DNA of 60,067 bases from VAXT01 sp035318925. Lineage in GTDB: Bacteria > Actinomycetota > Thermoleophilia > Gaiellales > Gaiellaceae. Positions 33,014 to 41,735 of the stretch are shown here, piece after piece. Under the pieces are notes generated by a model. That model was not told where the DNA came from. It searched no databases and saw only the letters and a program-made list of their open reading frames with translations. The stretch is taken from the NCBI GenBank assembly GCA_035318925.1, contig DATHDS010000004.1:1-60067 (forward strand), read 5' to 3'. A program made the position numbers and the translations under genes. Numbering within the stretch: position 1 is the stretch's first letter; every line of letters starts with the position of its first letter.

Positions 33014-34444
33014 ATGCAGCGGAGACTTCTTGTCGCGGGCCTGGTTGCGGTGGCCATCGGATTGGCGGCGATGCTGCCGGCAGTGCCGAATGGCCCCACG
33101 AGCGCGCGAGCCAGCGTCGGCAGCTTGCCGGCCAATGTCGACGTCAGCCGGCGACACCTGAACGAGTCCGAAGAGGCGATAGCCGTCAATCCGACCAACC
33201 CGAACAACATCGTCGTAGTCACCAACGTGGGGCACCGCGAGGCCGGGCTCTCTGCCGGGATGTTCGAAGGCGTGAGCTTCGACGGCGGCACGACCTGGAC
33301 GACAAGCTTGATCGGCAACAACGACAATCTGGGCGACTCCTGCTGCGACCCCAGCCTGTCGTTCGACGAGTTCGGAAACCTCTTCTTGACCTACCTCTAT
33401 CAGGTCGAAAACACGGTTCCGATCGCGCTGAGCACAGACGGAGGCCTCACGTTCAACGTCATCGCAAATATCGACAAGCCCGGGGGGACGAAGGCAAGCG
33501 GCGACATCCGAGGCCTGTTCCGCTTCGTCGACCAGCCAACAATCACGGCTGCCGAGCATGAGGTCTGGGTCGTCTTCAACGCGGGCGGCCCCATGTTTGC
33601 CACGGGCGCGCCCGTCACCGGCCTTGGCCAGGTGGGCACGTTCTTCTCCGGAGAGGTCGTCCCGGGCAGCAACAACTGCACCTACGGCGATGTGGCGATC
33701 GGCCCTGTGGGCCAAGTCATGCAGTCGTGCTCGCTCACCGAGTCGGGGCAAGGCGGCGGCAAGGTCTTCGTCAACGTCGATCCGGATGGGCTCGGCCCGG
33801 CCGGGTTCGGCGATCGCGTCCTCGTCGCCGCGACACACGTCGGCGGATTCGACTTCATCCCGGCGCAGCCCGACCGCTCCGTCGATGCCGAATCAGGGCT
33901 CGCATGGGATCGCACCGGCGGCTCGCACAACGGCCGGGTTTACGTCGTCTACACGAAGGAGCAGCAGAACGAGAGCGACAACACAGACGTGTACGTGCGC
34001 TACTCCTCCAATGACGGTGCGTCCTGGAGCAGCGGCGTTCGCGTCAACGACGACGCCACCAGCACCAGCCAGTTCCTGCCCAAGATCTCGCTGGACCCGA
34101 CGACGGGGAACCTGGCGGTCGCCTGGTACGACGCGCGAGCGGATCTCGGCACCGGCGGAGCGGGCGATACGGACGGTATCCCGAACGACGACGCGCAGTT
34201 CTGGGGCGCCTTCAGCACTAACGGTGGAGCATCATTCGCGCCCAGCGTGCAGATCAGTGCCGGAACCTCGAATTCGCACGATTCCGGCAACGGAATCGAC
34301 TACGGGGATTACTCGGGGCTGTCGTTCTTCGGCGGCGCAGCTCATCCGGCGTGGTCCGACAACTCAAACAGCACCGGAACGAATCCGGACGGGGCTCTGC
34401 ATCAACTGGACATCTATACGACGTCGGTCCCACTCAGGCACTGA
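33014..34444 (+). CDS. secreted sialidase-like (BNR/Asp-box repeat) beta-propeller protein
   Basis: A 476-residue exported protein: signal peptide to about residue 32, then a six-bladed propeller-like region with Asp-box motifs (SFDGGTTW, LSTDGGLTF, SSNDGASW, STNGGASF). The segment ESEEAIAVNPTNPNNIVVV and later PDRSVDAESGLAWDRTGG are conserved in actinobacterial exo-alpha-sialidase-like proteins. The catalytic arginine triad of true sialidases cannot be confirmed by eye, so carbohydrate binding or another hydrolase role remains open. It is preceded by GAGGGGGAAG as the ribosome site and followed by a strong terminator. Confidence 0.85.
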   Translation: MQRRLLVAGLVAVAIGLAAMLPAVPNGPTSARASVGSLPANVDVSRRHLNESEEAIAVNPTNPNNIVVVTNVGHREAGLSAGMFEGVSFDGGTTWTTSLIGNNDNLGDSCCDPSLSFDEFGNLFLTYLYQVENTVPIALSTDGGLTFNVIANIDKPGGTKASGDIRGLFRFVDQPTITAAEHEVWVVFNAGGPMFATGAPVTGLGQVGTFFSGEVVPGSNNCTYGDVAIGPVGQVMQSCSLTESGQGGGKVFVNVDPDGLGPAGFGDRVLVAATHVGGFDFIPAQPDRSVDAESGLAWDRTGGSHNGRVYVVYTKEQQNESDNTDVYVRYSSNDGASWSSGVRVNDDATSTSQFLPKISLDPTTGNLAVAWYDARADLGTGGAGDTDGIPNDDAQFWGAFSTNGGASFAPSVQISAGTSNSHDSGNGIDYGDYSGLSFFGGAAHPAWSDNSNSTGTNPDGALHQLDIYTTSVPLRH

Positions 34445-34470
34445 CCGCCTCGACGGCCGAAAAGGGGAAT

Positions 34471-34495
34471 GAGCCCCGGACGGGAGCCGGGGCTC
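34471..34495 (+). terminator. stem-loop terminator after the sialidase-like gene
   Basis: GAGCCCCGG (34471-34479) pairs with CCGGGGCTC (34487-34495) around a 7-nt loop, 27 nt after the stop of the secreted propeller gene. The following T content is low, but the stem is strong and correctly placed. Confidence 0.7.
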
Positions 34496-34522
34496 TACCC
34501 AAGGAGCTCGACCACGCCCAAA

Positions 34523-34575
34523 GCGCCGCTTGCGGCGCCGACATAAGAGGCCGTGCCGGCTTTGCCGGCGCGGCC
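34523..34575. repeat. two further hairpins between convergent genes
   Basis: GCGCCGC-TT-GCGGCGC (34523-34538) is a perfect 7-bp hairpin. GGCCGTGCCGGC-TTT-GCCGGCGCGGCC (34549-34575) is a 12-bp hairpin with one mismatch. They lie next to the terminator of the propeller gene and just outside the stop of the small minus-strand gene. They probably serve as back-up termination for both directions, or are remnants of a palindromic repeat. Confidence 0.55.
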
Positions 34576-34577
34576 GA

Positions 34578-34826
34578 TTACGCAGCGCGGTCGAGGCGCT
34601 CTTCGAGGCGGGCGCGCTTGATGATCACGTCACGGTCACCGAAGCGGCCTCGCACGCGGGCCTCGCGATATTCGTTCCAGAGGGTCGCGATGGTCTCCTC
34701 CGCCTCGGCGTGCTCCGCGGCGACAGCCGCGTCGTGGCCCTCGGCGAGGACGTGCAGCAGCTCGGCGCGCCGGTCGGTGGCACGCTCGATCTCGAGCCTG
34801 ATCTCGTCAAGTGTTCTAGTTGTCAT
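34578..34826 (-). CDS. small helical hypothetical protein, 82 aa
   Basis: The product is rich in Glu, Arg and Ala with heptad-like spacing (TLDEIRLEIERATDRRAELL then EETIATLWNEYREARVRGRF), so a coiled coil or helical bundle is likely. The ATG at 34826 is preferred; an upstream start at 34859 would add 11 residues. It is the last gene of the minus-strand array and follows the 29-residue membrane protein. I see no known family. Confidence 0.5.
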   Translation of the reverse strand: MTTRTLDEIRLEIERATDRRAELLHVLAEGHDAAVAAEHAEAEETIATLWNEYREARVRGRFGDRDVIIKRARLEERLDRAA

Positions 34827-34872
34827 CACTGGATAAAACGTCTCCACCCGCTTTCGCATTCCTGGGAAAACA

Positions 34873-34962
34873 CTACTTCCGTCCGCCCAGGAAGAAGAGC
34901 AGGATCACGATCGCGCCGACGATCGCAGCCGCTACCGCCACGACGTTCAATACCGTGATCAC
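34873..34962 (-). CDS. 29-residue single-pass membrane protein
   Basis: The frame starts with a GTG that shares its first base with the stop of the metallopeptidase gene (TAGTG) and encodes one hydrophobic helix (VAVAAAIVGAIVILLFFLGG) ending in Arg-Lys. The start/stop coupling and clean transmembrane profile argue that it is translated. Function unknown; small proteins of this sort often attach to larger membrane partners, here possibly the rhomboid or zincin. Confidence 0.5.
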   Translation of the reverse strand: MITVLNVVAVAAAIVGAIVILLFFLGGRK

Positions 34963-35294
34963 TAGCGGTAGCCGAACTCGGCGATCCGCTGCTCGTCGAT
35001 CCCGAAGTAGTGCGCGAGCTCGTGGAGGACCGTGATGCGGATCTGGCGTTGGAGCTCGACCGGGTCGGGGAACGCCTCCTCGAGCGGCCGCCGGTAGACC
35101 ACGACCTTCGCCGGCAGGGCGCCGGAAGGCGTCCACGTGCTGTGCGGGTACCCGAAGAAGCTGCCGAGGATTCCCGGGCCAATCGGGCTCTCGTCCTCGA
35201 CGACGACCGCGACGTTCTCCAGCCCGCGCGCGATGTCGTCGGGGAGCCCGTCGAGCGCCTCACGGACGTGCTCCTCGAACTCCTCCTGCTCCAT
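34962..35294 (-). CDS. small zincin-like metallopeptidase family protein
   Basis: 110 residues ending with the zinc motif HELAHYFGIDEQRI (HExxHxxG). It begins EQEEFEEHVREALDGLPDDIA and has ENVAVVVEDESP and VVVYRRPLEEAFPD, the pattern of the short actinobacterial minimal-gluzincin family (DUF1025/MMP-like). ATG overlaps the rhomboid stop (TGATG), so the two are translationally coupled. A proteolytic role is likely but targets are unknown. Confidence 0.88.
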   Translation of the reverse strand: MEQEEFEEHVREALDGLPDDIARGLENVAVVVEDESPIGPGILGSFFGYPHSTWTPSGALPAKVVVYRRPLEEAFPDPVELQRQIRITVLHELAHYFGIDEQRIAEFGYR

Positions 35295-35983
35295 CAGTAG
35301 GCCGGCCGTAACGGCGGGCGCACGGTGAAGAGGCGGACAGTCACCAGGCCGAACACGAAGCCTCCGATGTGGGCGAAGAACGCGACCCCGCCGCCCGCCT
35401 CCGGATGGAGGACCGCGAACCCTCCCTCCCAGAGCTGGAAGAGGAACCAGAACCCCAGGAACAGGAAGGCGGGCACCTCGACGATGAAGTAGAAGAGGAT
35501 GGTCAGCACGCGCGCGGTGGGCAGCAGGACGAGATACGCGGCGAGCACGCCCGAGATGGCGCCGCTGGCGCCGAGATTGGGGACGGCTCCGTCGAGCGCG
35601 GTCCCCGCGGTGAGCGTGACGATTGTCTGGAGCCCGGTCGCCGCGAGCCCCGAGACCAGATAGAAGACGAGGAACCGCACCTTGCCCATCGCGTCCTCGA
35701 CGTTGTTGCCGAAGATCCAGAGGAAGAGCATGTTGCCGCCGATGTGCAGCCAGCTTCCGTGCATGAACATCGCGGTGAACGCCGTGACGAGCCAGCCCTG
35801 GCCGGTCGCGGCCCCGGCCGGGCACGAGCTGTCGACCTCGCAGGGCTGGAACGCAAGCTGGTTCACCGAATGCTGCAAGTCGGGGAGCTGGTAGAAGATC
35901 CAGACGGCGACGTTGGCCGCGATCAGGGCGACCGTGATGAGCGGAAACGACCGGGTCGGGACGTTGTCCTTGAGCGGGATCAC
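35294..35983 (-). CDS. rhomboid-family intramembrane serine protease
   Basis: 229 residues with six or seven membrane helices. The catalytic serine is in GASGAISG (about 140) and the histidine in HIGGFVFG (about 208). The first-loop WR-like region and HGSWLHIGGNMLFLWIFGNN place the N-terminal core. Two cysteines in the first loop (CEVDSSC) could be bridged outside the cell. It starts 4 nt after argF and overlaps the zincin gene. Substrates unknown. Confidence 0.92.
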   Translation of the reverse strand: MIPLKDNVPTRSFPLITVALIAANVAVWIFYQLPDLQHSVNQLAFQPCEVDSSCPAGAATGQGWLVTAFTAMFMHGSWLHIGGNMLFLWIFGNNVEDAMGKVRFLVFYLVSGLAATGLQTIVTLTAGTALDGAVPNLGASGAISGVLAAYLVLLPTARVLTILFYFIVEVPAFLFLGFWFLFQLWEGGFAVLHPEAGGGVAFFAHIGGFVFGLVTVRLFTVRPPLRPAY

Positions 35984-35987
35984 GCGC

Positions 35988-36932
35988 TCAGGGGACGATC
36001 AGCGCCAGGAGCGCCTTCTGGGAGTGGAGCCGGTTCTCGGCCTGGTCCCAGACCGCCGACTGCGGCCCGTAGAGAATCTCCTCGGTGATCTCCTCGCCGT
36101 AGTGAGCCGGGAGGCAGTGGAGAACGATGGCTTCCGGGCCGGCCGCCTGGAGGAGGTCGTCGTCGATCCTGTAGCCGGCGAGGTCTTTCCGCCGCCGCTC
36201 CGCCTCCTCCTCCTGACCCATGCTCGTCCAGACGTCCGTGTAGAGGACGTCGGCGTCGCGGGCAGCTTCCTTCGGGTCGCGGACGAGCTCGACGGTGCCG
36301 CCCATCTGCACCGCAGCGCGCCGGGCGGCGGTCACGGCGTCGGCGTCCGGCTCGTAGCCCTCCGGCGTCGCGGCGACGAAGCGCAGCCCGAACCGAGCAG
36401 CGCCGACCATGAGCGAGATGCACACGTTGTTTCCGTCGCCCAGGTAGGCGAGGCGCACTCCCGACAGCCGCCCGAGGCGCTCGCGGATCGTCATCAGGTC
36501 GGCGAGCGCCTGGCACGGGTGCGCGTAGTCCGTGAGCCCGTTGATCACCGGGATGCTCGTGTGCTCGGCGAGCTGTTCGACATCCTCCTGCGCGAAGGTG
36601 CGGATCATGATCGCGTCGAGGTAGCGCTCGAGGACGGTTCCCGTGTCCTTGATCGTCTCGCCGCGGCCGAGCTGGAGGTCTCCCGCTGCGAGGTAGAGCG
36701 CGTGTCCGCCGAGCTGGGCGACCCCGACCTCGAAGGAGACCCGTGTTCTCGTCGAGGGCTTCTGGAAGATGAGCCCGACCGCCCGACCGGGCAGGAGCTG
36801 GTGCGGCTCGCGCTTGCGCTGGAGCTCCTTCAGCTCGTCGGCGAGATCGAGGACGGTCTTCAGCTCCTCGGAGCTCCAGCGTCCGATGCGCGTGAAGTCC
36901 CGCCCCTTCAGGTGTCCGGCGACCTCGACCAT
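35988..36932 (-). CDS. argF: ornithine carbamoyltransferase
   Basis: 314 residues with the carbamoyl-phosphate loop STRTRVSFE, the second domain motif HPCQALAD and the catalytic cysteine loop HCLPAHYGEEIT. The catabolic and anabolic forms cannot be told apart by motif. The presence of carbamate kinase and the COG2403 P-loop protein upstream on the same strand hints at a carbamoyl-phosphate theme. However, no arginine deiminase is present, and the rest of an arg operon is also absent. It starts 12 nt after the sigma factor gene. Confidence 0.95.
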   Translation of the reverse strand: MVEVAGHLKGRDFTRIGRWSSEELKTVLDLADELKELQRKREPHQLLPGRAVGLIFQKPSTRTRVSFEVGVAQLGGHALYLAAGDLQLGRGETIKDTGTVLERYLDAIMIRTFAQEDVEQLAEHTSIPVINGLTDYAHPCQALADLMTIRERLGRLSGVRLAYLGDGNNVCISLMVGAARFGLRFVAATPEGYEPDADAVTAARRAAVQMGGTVELVRDPKEAARDADVLYTDVWTSMGQEEEAERRRKDLAGYRIDDDLLQAAGPEAIVLHCLPAHYGEEITEEILYGPQSAVWDQAENRLHSQKALLALIVP

Positions 36933-36944
36933 TGCCGCGGGATG

Positions 36945-37511
36945 TTAAGCGCTCTCGAAACCCGCTTCGACCAGCAGCACCTGCAGACGTTGGAGACCGG
37001 TGAACATCCGGCTCTTGATCGTGCCTAGCGGCTGGCTCAGTTGCTCGGCCAGCTCCGATTGCGTGAGCCCGCCGTAATACGCGAGCTCGATCGCCTCTCG
37101 CTGGTCTGCAGGCAGCCGGTTCAGCGCGTTCCGCACGATCTCCCGTCGCGAGCGCGTGACTACGGCCTCGTCGGCGCCGGGTCCCGCCGGTTCGGGCAGC
37201 GCCCCTTCGGGCTCGCTGCGCCGGCGCTCCTCCCGGCGGACGAGGTCGACCGCTCGTCGGTGGACGAACGTCAGCACCCACGTGCTGGCTTTTGCCCGCT
37301 CGGGGCGGTAATCAGTGGCGCCGCGCCAGACCTGGAGGAACGCCTCTTGCACCGCATCCTCGGCGAGCGCCGCGTCACGAAGGATTCGCAGGGCGAGGCC
37401 GTACGCGACCTTCCCGAAGCGATCGTAGAGCTCGCCCAGGGCCGCTTCGTCGGATCCGGCGACGGCCTCGAGCAGCGCTTCGTCGGAAAGCTGCGCAGCG
37501 TCTCTTCTCAA
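36945..37511 (-). CDS. ECF-type RNA polymerase sigma factor (SigK-like)
   Basis: 188 residues from the TTG at 37511. Region 2 is LYDRFGKVAYGLALRILRDAALAEDAVQEAFLQVW (by segments LYDRFGKVAYGLALRI and AEDAVQEAFLQVW), and region 4 is LPADQREAIELAYYGGLTQSE through LGTIKSRM. It resembles SigK/RpoE-type sigma factors regulated by RskA anti-sigma factors. The anti-sigma gene is directly upstream, the reverse of the usual order. Its last position in the operon suggests the block is autoregulated. A GGGAG site precedes the start. Confidence 0.92.
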   Translation of the reverse strand: MRRDAAQLSDEALLEAVAGSDEAALGELYDRFGKVAYGLALRILRDAALAEDAVQEAFLQVWRGATDYRPERAKASTWVLTFVHRRAVDLVRREERRRSEPEGALPEPAGPGADEAVVTRSRREIVRNALNRLPADQREAIELAYYGGLTQSELAEQLSQPLGTIKSRMFTGLQRLQVLLVEAGFESA

Positions 37512-37593
37512 GATCTCCCGTCCCCTTGCGAGCGGGCGCAACCGTAACTGCGGCAAGGCCGCGGGACGGAGGTCCCCGAAGGTCGTCGACACG

Positions 37594-38301
37594 TCAAACC
37601 GCCTCCGAATGGACGAGGATCCTGGTGGTCGGCTGCTGCGTGCCGCCAGCGCGCTCGAGCGTGACGGCCACGACCGCCCCTGCCGGGACGGCGCCCTCGA
37701 GCAGGACCGGCGGGCAGCCGCTACCGCCGCGGAAGAGCCCCGCCGGACGCGGTGTCTTGCCTGCGACGACCCAGGCCTCGTACGTCTTGCCCGCGGGAGC
37801 CCGAGAAAGTCCGCACACGACGAGGGCCGCGTTTTCACCGCCGGGAGTGACGAGCAGCCCACCGTGCCCGTCGGCGAGCGTTTTCAGCTGCGCGCCGGCT
37901 CCGAGCAACTCGAGGGCACGCGCATAGCCGGCCTTCGCGCTGCGTTCCCGGTCGAGCGAGTGCGAGAGCGAATTCGCCCAGATGCCGAGGCCGACCGCGA
38001 CGCAGGCTGCGACGGCCGCGATCGTCGCCGCTGCCGGGAAGGCCCAGCGCTTGCCCGGGAATGGAACGACCTTGCCGGTGCTCTCCGCACGGGCGGAATC
38101 GAGTATTCGCCCGCGCAGCGACGGCGGCGGCTCCGGACCTTCTGCGGCGAAGGCGAGGGACCCGGCCGCCTGCTGGAACTCGGCGAGTTGTGCCAAGCAG
38201 CGCTCGCACCCGGCGAGGTGCCGCTCGAAGCGCTCTCGCTCGTCGGCATCCAGCGCATTGAGCGCATAGGGCGCGGCGAGCTCGTGGAGGTCGGAGCTCA
38301 T
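37594..38301 (-). CDS. RskA-type zinc-finger anti-sigma factor
   Basis: 235 residues. The cytosolic N-terminus carries the ZAS-like motif (ALDADERERFERHLAGCERC with H-x3-C-x2-C). A membrane helix spans about residues 88-110 (AAATIAAVAACVAVGLGIWA). The exported C-terminus has the RskA fold (GKTYEAWVVAGKTPRPAGLF). It would hold the adjacent ECF sigma factor until an outside signal triggers proteolysis. A rhomboid and a zincin lie further down the same strand. It is 10 nt after the second metal permease gene and 82 nt before sigma. Confidence 0.92.
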   Translation of the reverse strand: MSSDLHELAAPYALNALDADERERFERHLAGCERCLAQLAEFQQAAGSLAFAAEGPEPPPSLRGRILDSARAESTGKVVPFPGKRWAFPAAATIAAVAACVAVGLGIWANSLSHSLDRERSAKAGYARALELLGAGAQLKTLADGHGGLLVTPGGENAALVVCGLSRAPAGKTYEAWVVAGKTPRPAGLFRGGSGCPPVLLEGAVPAGAVVAVTLERAGGTQQPTTRILVHSEAV

Positions 38302-38311
38302 GAGATTCGGC

Positions 38312-39034
38312 TCAGAAATAGTAGGGGAGCATTCCCTGTGCCCCGAGCGCGTACCAGATGCCGAACGCGAGACTTGCCGTTCCGAGGGCGGGGACGAAGC
38401 GGCCCAGCGGCCTGCTCGCGAGCGTCAGGCCGAAGCCCGTCGTGAGCAGCATCATCGAGACCGCGGTGAACGTCGCAAGAATCGCCAGCGCACCGAGCGC
38501 GACCGCACGGTCATCGATCGTCGAGACGAGCAGGATGCCGACGCCGGCGCTTCCGCCGACCCCGTGCAGTAGGCCGATGCCGAACGCGCCGAGTGGTGTG
38601 CGGCTCCGCGGGTGGCCGTGTCGGCTGTCTCGATGGGAATGGAGATGCGCGTGCGAGCGATCCTCGTGCTCGTGGGCATGCGCGTGGAAGGCGCCGCGGC
38701 GCCACCGAACGAGGAGCCACACCGCGAGCCCCGCGATCATGAAACCGATCGCAGTCTCTGCGCCGCGCTGGACCGCTCCCGGCAGGTAGGCCCGGTAGAG
38801 GACAACCGGCACGCCGAGGCCGAAGAGCGTGAGCGCGTGGCCCGCTCCCCAGGCGAGGCCGAGCTTGGCGGCGTCCAGCGCCCGCCGCTCGGTCGACGCC
38901 AGCAGCGTCGTGACCGCTGCCAGGTGGTCGGGATCGGTCGCGTGGCGAAGGCCGAGGAGGACCGCGACCGCCAGCACGAGAGCGAGCGAGCTGCCGGTGG
39001 AGAGATTCGCCAGCGTGTGGTCGAGGCCGAACAT
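38312..39034 (-). CDS. NiCoT/UreH-like nickel-cobalt permease
   Basis: 240 residues, about six membrane helices. The signature LRHATDPDHLAAV is the HX4DH motif of nickel/cobalt permeases. A histidine-rich loop (HAHAHEHEDRSHAHLHSHRD) separates the two helical halves. Such proteins move Ni2+ or Co2+; some act in metal export or cofactor delivery. It starts 1 nt after the RcnA-like gene. Direction of transport is unknown. Confidence 0.88.
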   Translation of the reverse strand: MFGLDHTLANLSTGSSLALVLAVAVLLGLRHATDPDHLAAVTTLLASTERRALDAAKLGLAWGAGHALTLFGLGVPVVLYRAYLPGAVQRGAETAIGFMIAGLAVWLLVRWRRGAFHAHAHEHEDRSHAHLHSHRDSRHGHPRSRTPLGAFGIGLLHGVGGSAGVGILLVSTIDDRAVALGALAILATFTAVSMMLLTTGFGLTLASRPLGRFVPALGTASLAFGIWYALGAQGMLPYYF

Positions 39035-39035
39035 G

Positions 39036-40406
39036 TCAGCTCACCTTCGGGAGGGCCCGCGCGGTCATGGCCACGCCGGCGATGACGATGACGAGCGCGC
39101 TCACGGCCGGCAGCAGGCCGATCACCCGCCCCTGGAGCTCGAAGCGGCGGAAGCTGCGCTTCGCGAAGACGGCCACGAGGCCGATGCCCGTGATCGAGAG
39201 GGCGAGCCCGGCGCTGAAGGCGACGATCAGCAGCAGGCCGAGCGCGACCCGGTGCAGCGAGATCGCTGCTAGCAGGACGACGAGCGCGGACGGGCACGGA
39301 AGCAGCCCGCCGGAGATGCCGACCGCCGTCAGGGAGCGCCAACTCAGCTCTTCGGGCGCGTGGTCGTGATGATGGTGATGGTCGTGCGAGTGGGCGCGGC
39401 GGTGCCGGACCCGCGCGAACAGCACGGAGGCGCCGACGCCGATCACGAGCAGGCCGGACAGGAGCCCGATCCAGGGGTAGAGCTGCTCCGGCACGATGAA
39501 CTGGGAGAGGGCGAGCGTCACGAAGCCGAGCACGAAGACGCCCACCGTGTGAGTCGCCGTCACGATCAGTCCGAGAGCCGCCGCATGCTTGGGGGTGCCG
39601 CGCTGGCCGACGAGGTACGCGGTGACGATCGCCTTTCCGTGGCCCGGCGAGAGCGCGTGCGCGGCGCCCCAGAAGAGGGCGACCAGGAGCGAAAGCAGGA
39701 TGACCCCGGGCCCCAGGTCCCGTTTGGCGATCAGGCTCGCGAAGCCGCCGTCCCCGGTTGCGCGAACGGCGACCCGTGCTGCGAGCTGTTCTCGCGAAAG
39801 GAGGGCCGGCGGCTGCCCGGCGCTGTCGCCCGGCTCGATGATCGCCTGCGCTCCGGTCACCTCCGGAGGCGTGGTCAGGAGGTCCTTCGGGTAGGCGAGG
39901 AGCTCCTGGCTGATGCTGGTCGACGGCACGGTCGACGAGGAGACCTGCGCGCCACGACCCGCCTGCACGACGACTTCCTTCCAGCCGATCCGGTCGCGGT
40001 AGTTCGTGTCCGCAAAGTCGAGCCGTGCTTGTCCGCCGTTCAGGGGAGGCGACGCGTACACGGCTTCGAAGCGGAGCGTGCGCAACCCGGCCATCCCGGG
40101 CGGAAAGGCAAGCTCGTGCGCAAGCGGAGTCAGCGCGACGGCCTGGCCGTCGACGCGAAGCTGAAGACCGCGGCCGATCCGCCCGGTGAGCGCGGTCTCG
40201 TACGTCTCAACATTGGTGATCTGCTGCCGCTCCTGGTAGGTCGGGATCTCCGCCATGTCCAGCACGTACTTGACGTACGCCCTGTTGCCCGAGAGCTCGA
40301 CCGCGCTGAAGCGGTTGACCGTGAAGTTGCCGAGCGGGTGCGCCTGGGCCGCAGCGGGAGTGGCGAGCGCTGCGCAGGCTGCGAGGGCCACGAGGAAGCG
40401 CTTCAT
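39036..40406 (-). CDS. RcnA/HupE-like metal permease with exported N-terminal domain
   Basis: 456 residues. A signal peptide (about 1-23) precedes an extracytoplasmic beta-rich domain (about 24-215, beginning HPLGNFTVNRFSAVEL). Six or more membrane helices follow, with SPGHGKAIVTAYLVG and ISGGLLPCPSALVVL, the motifs of the RcnA/NicO nickel-cobalt efflux family. A histidine cluster (HSHDHHHHHDHAP) lies between them. The fused exported domain suggests ligand capture outside the membrane. The start ATG overlaps the TPR gene stop (ATGA). Confidence 0.85.
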   Translation of the reverse strand: MKRFLVALAACAALATPAAAQAHPLGNFTVNRFSAVELSGNRAYVKYVLDMAEIPTYQERQQITNVETYETALTGRIGRGLQLRVDGQAVALTPLAHELAFPPGMAGLRTLRFEAVYASPPLNGGQARLDFADTNYRDRIGWKEVVVQAGRGAQVSSSTVPSTSISQELLAYPKDLLTTPPEVTGAQAIIEPGDSAGQPPALLSREQLAARVAVRATGDGGFASLIAKRDLGPGVILLSLLVALFWGAAHALSPGHGKAIVTAYLVGQRGTPKHAAALGLIVTATHTVGVFVLGFVTLALSQFIVPEQLYPWIGLLSGLLVIGVGASVLFARVRHRRAHSHDHHHHHDHAPEELSWRSLTAVGISGGLLPCPSALVVLLAAISLHRVALGLLLIVAFSAGLALSITGIGLVAVFAKRSFRRFELQGRVIGLLPAVSALVIVIAGVAMTARALPKVS

Positions 40407-41728
40407 GAGGCATACCTTCGCGCGACGGGGCTCCACAGAAGCGAGAAGTGTGGGTTCAGGCGGAGCGCCCGGTCGAACCAGCCACGTGCGCCGGCATCGT
40501 CGCCGAGGCAGCGCTCGATCATCCCGCGGTGGAAGAACTTGAGGGCATCGAGGGTTCCGAGATGCATGGCCGCGCGGGAGTAGGGGAGAGCCTCGGTGCA
40601 CCGCCCGTTGCGGGCAAGCGCCCAGGCCAGGACGTCGTCTCCGTCGATGCTCGGCCGCGCGCGATGTGCCTTCCGCGCAAGCGCGAGGGCGCTCGGCAGA
40701 CGCACGCCGTGGTCGACGTCGAAGAGCGCGGTTTCGAGATCCGTCCGGACGCCGTTCGCCACGAGCAGCCGCTTGATGATGTCGACGAGCGCGTACTGCC
40801 CGGCAGCTGCGCGCTTCGCGCCGGTCTGGGCGTAGAGATCACCCAGCGTCGCGACGGACTGCGGGAGCGGGAGCGTCTCGGCCGCGCGGCGGGCGAGACG
40901 AATCGCGCGTGTGTGGTGGCCCTTCGCCTGCTCGACTTGTGCAAGTGGCTCCAATGCGTAGACGTAGCCCGGGAAGACGATGAGCGCGGCCCGGTAGTGC
41001 CGTTCCGCCTCGTTCAGACGCCCATGCGACCACGCGAGCTTGCCGAGCTGCGTGTGCACCCACGCCGTCGGTTCGGGCTGGCCGCCGGCTGCGTCGAGTG
41101 CGAGCTCCATCGCTCGCCCCGCGGCATCCGTGCGTCCGAGCAGTTCGCGCGCGTACGCGATGCGCGAGTACGACGAAAGATCGGGGTGCAGAGCGGCCAT
41201 CTTGTTGAAGGTCCGGAAGGCCTCCTCGTAGCGTCCGAGCTCGATCAGCGAGTCGCCGAGCACGCCGTAGTTGCGGGCGGTGTAAGGAGCCGTTCTCACC
41301 GCCTGTTGCCCGAGGCGCAGCGCCTGCCCGAAGCGGTGGCGGGCGAGTGCCAGCGAGCCGAGCGCGCTCGCGGTTGTCGGGTCGCCTGGAACGAGCTTGT
41401 CGGCGCGGGCGAGCACGGCTGCGGACTTCGTGTAGTAGACGGGATTGCCGGTCTCGCGCGCGCGCTGCTGGTAGGCGAGCCCGAGGAGGGTGTAGGTGCG
41501 CGCGTCGCCGGGCCGAACGCGCAGCTCGGCGGCGAGCCTCGTGACGAGGCCGGCCGTGTCGCCGGCGGCGAATCCGCCCTCGAGCCTGTTGGTCACAACG
41601 GCGGGCTGGACCGGGACGGCCTGTGCGATTCCGCCGCCATCCCGGAAGACGCCGCCGACGAGGAGGACGACGGTGGCCGCAGACGCCGCCGTCCCTGCGA
41701 TTGCGATGCGCTTTCGCGTCCTCGTCAT
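40403..41728 (-). CDS. secreted or anchored TPR-repeat protein
   Basis: 441 residues: an N-terminal membrane anchor or signal (about 1-30) and about seven TPR-like hairpins (for example ARTYTLLGLAYQQRARETGN, NYGVLGDSLIELGRYEEAFR, TQLGKLAWSHGRLNEAERHY). It likely scaffolds proteins on the outer face of the membrane. It lies 7 nt after the DUF4331 gene and overlaps the permease gene. Its constant company with them suggests a shared complex, by inference. Confidence 0.85.
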   Translation of the reverse strand: MTRTRKRIAIAGTAASAATVVLLVGGVFRDGGGIAQAVPVQPAVVTNRLEGGFAAGDTAGLVTRLAAELRVRPGDARTYTLLGLAYQQRARETGNPVYYTKSAAVLARADKLVPGDPTTASALGSLALARHRFGQALRLGQQAVRTAPYTARNYGVLGDSLIELGRYEEAFRTFNKMAALHPDLSSYSRIAYARELLGRTDAAGRAMELALDAAGGQPEPTAWVHTQLGKLAWSHGRLNEAERHYRAALIVFPGYVYALEPLAQVEQAKGHHTRAIRLARRAAETLPLPQSVATLGDLYAQTGAKRAAAGQYALVDIIKRLLVANGVRTDLETALFDVDHGVRLPSALALARKAHRARPSIDGDDVLAWALARNGRCTEALPYSRAAMHLGTLDALKFFHRGMIERCLGDDAGARGWFDRALRLNPHFSLLWSPVARRYAS

Positions 41729-41735
41729 GGATTAG

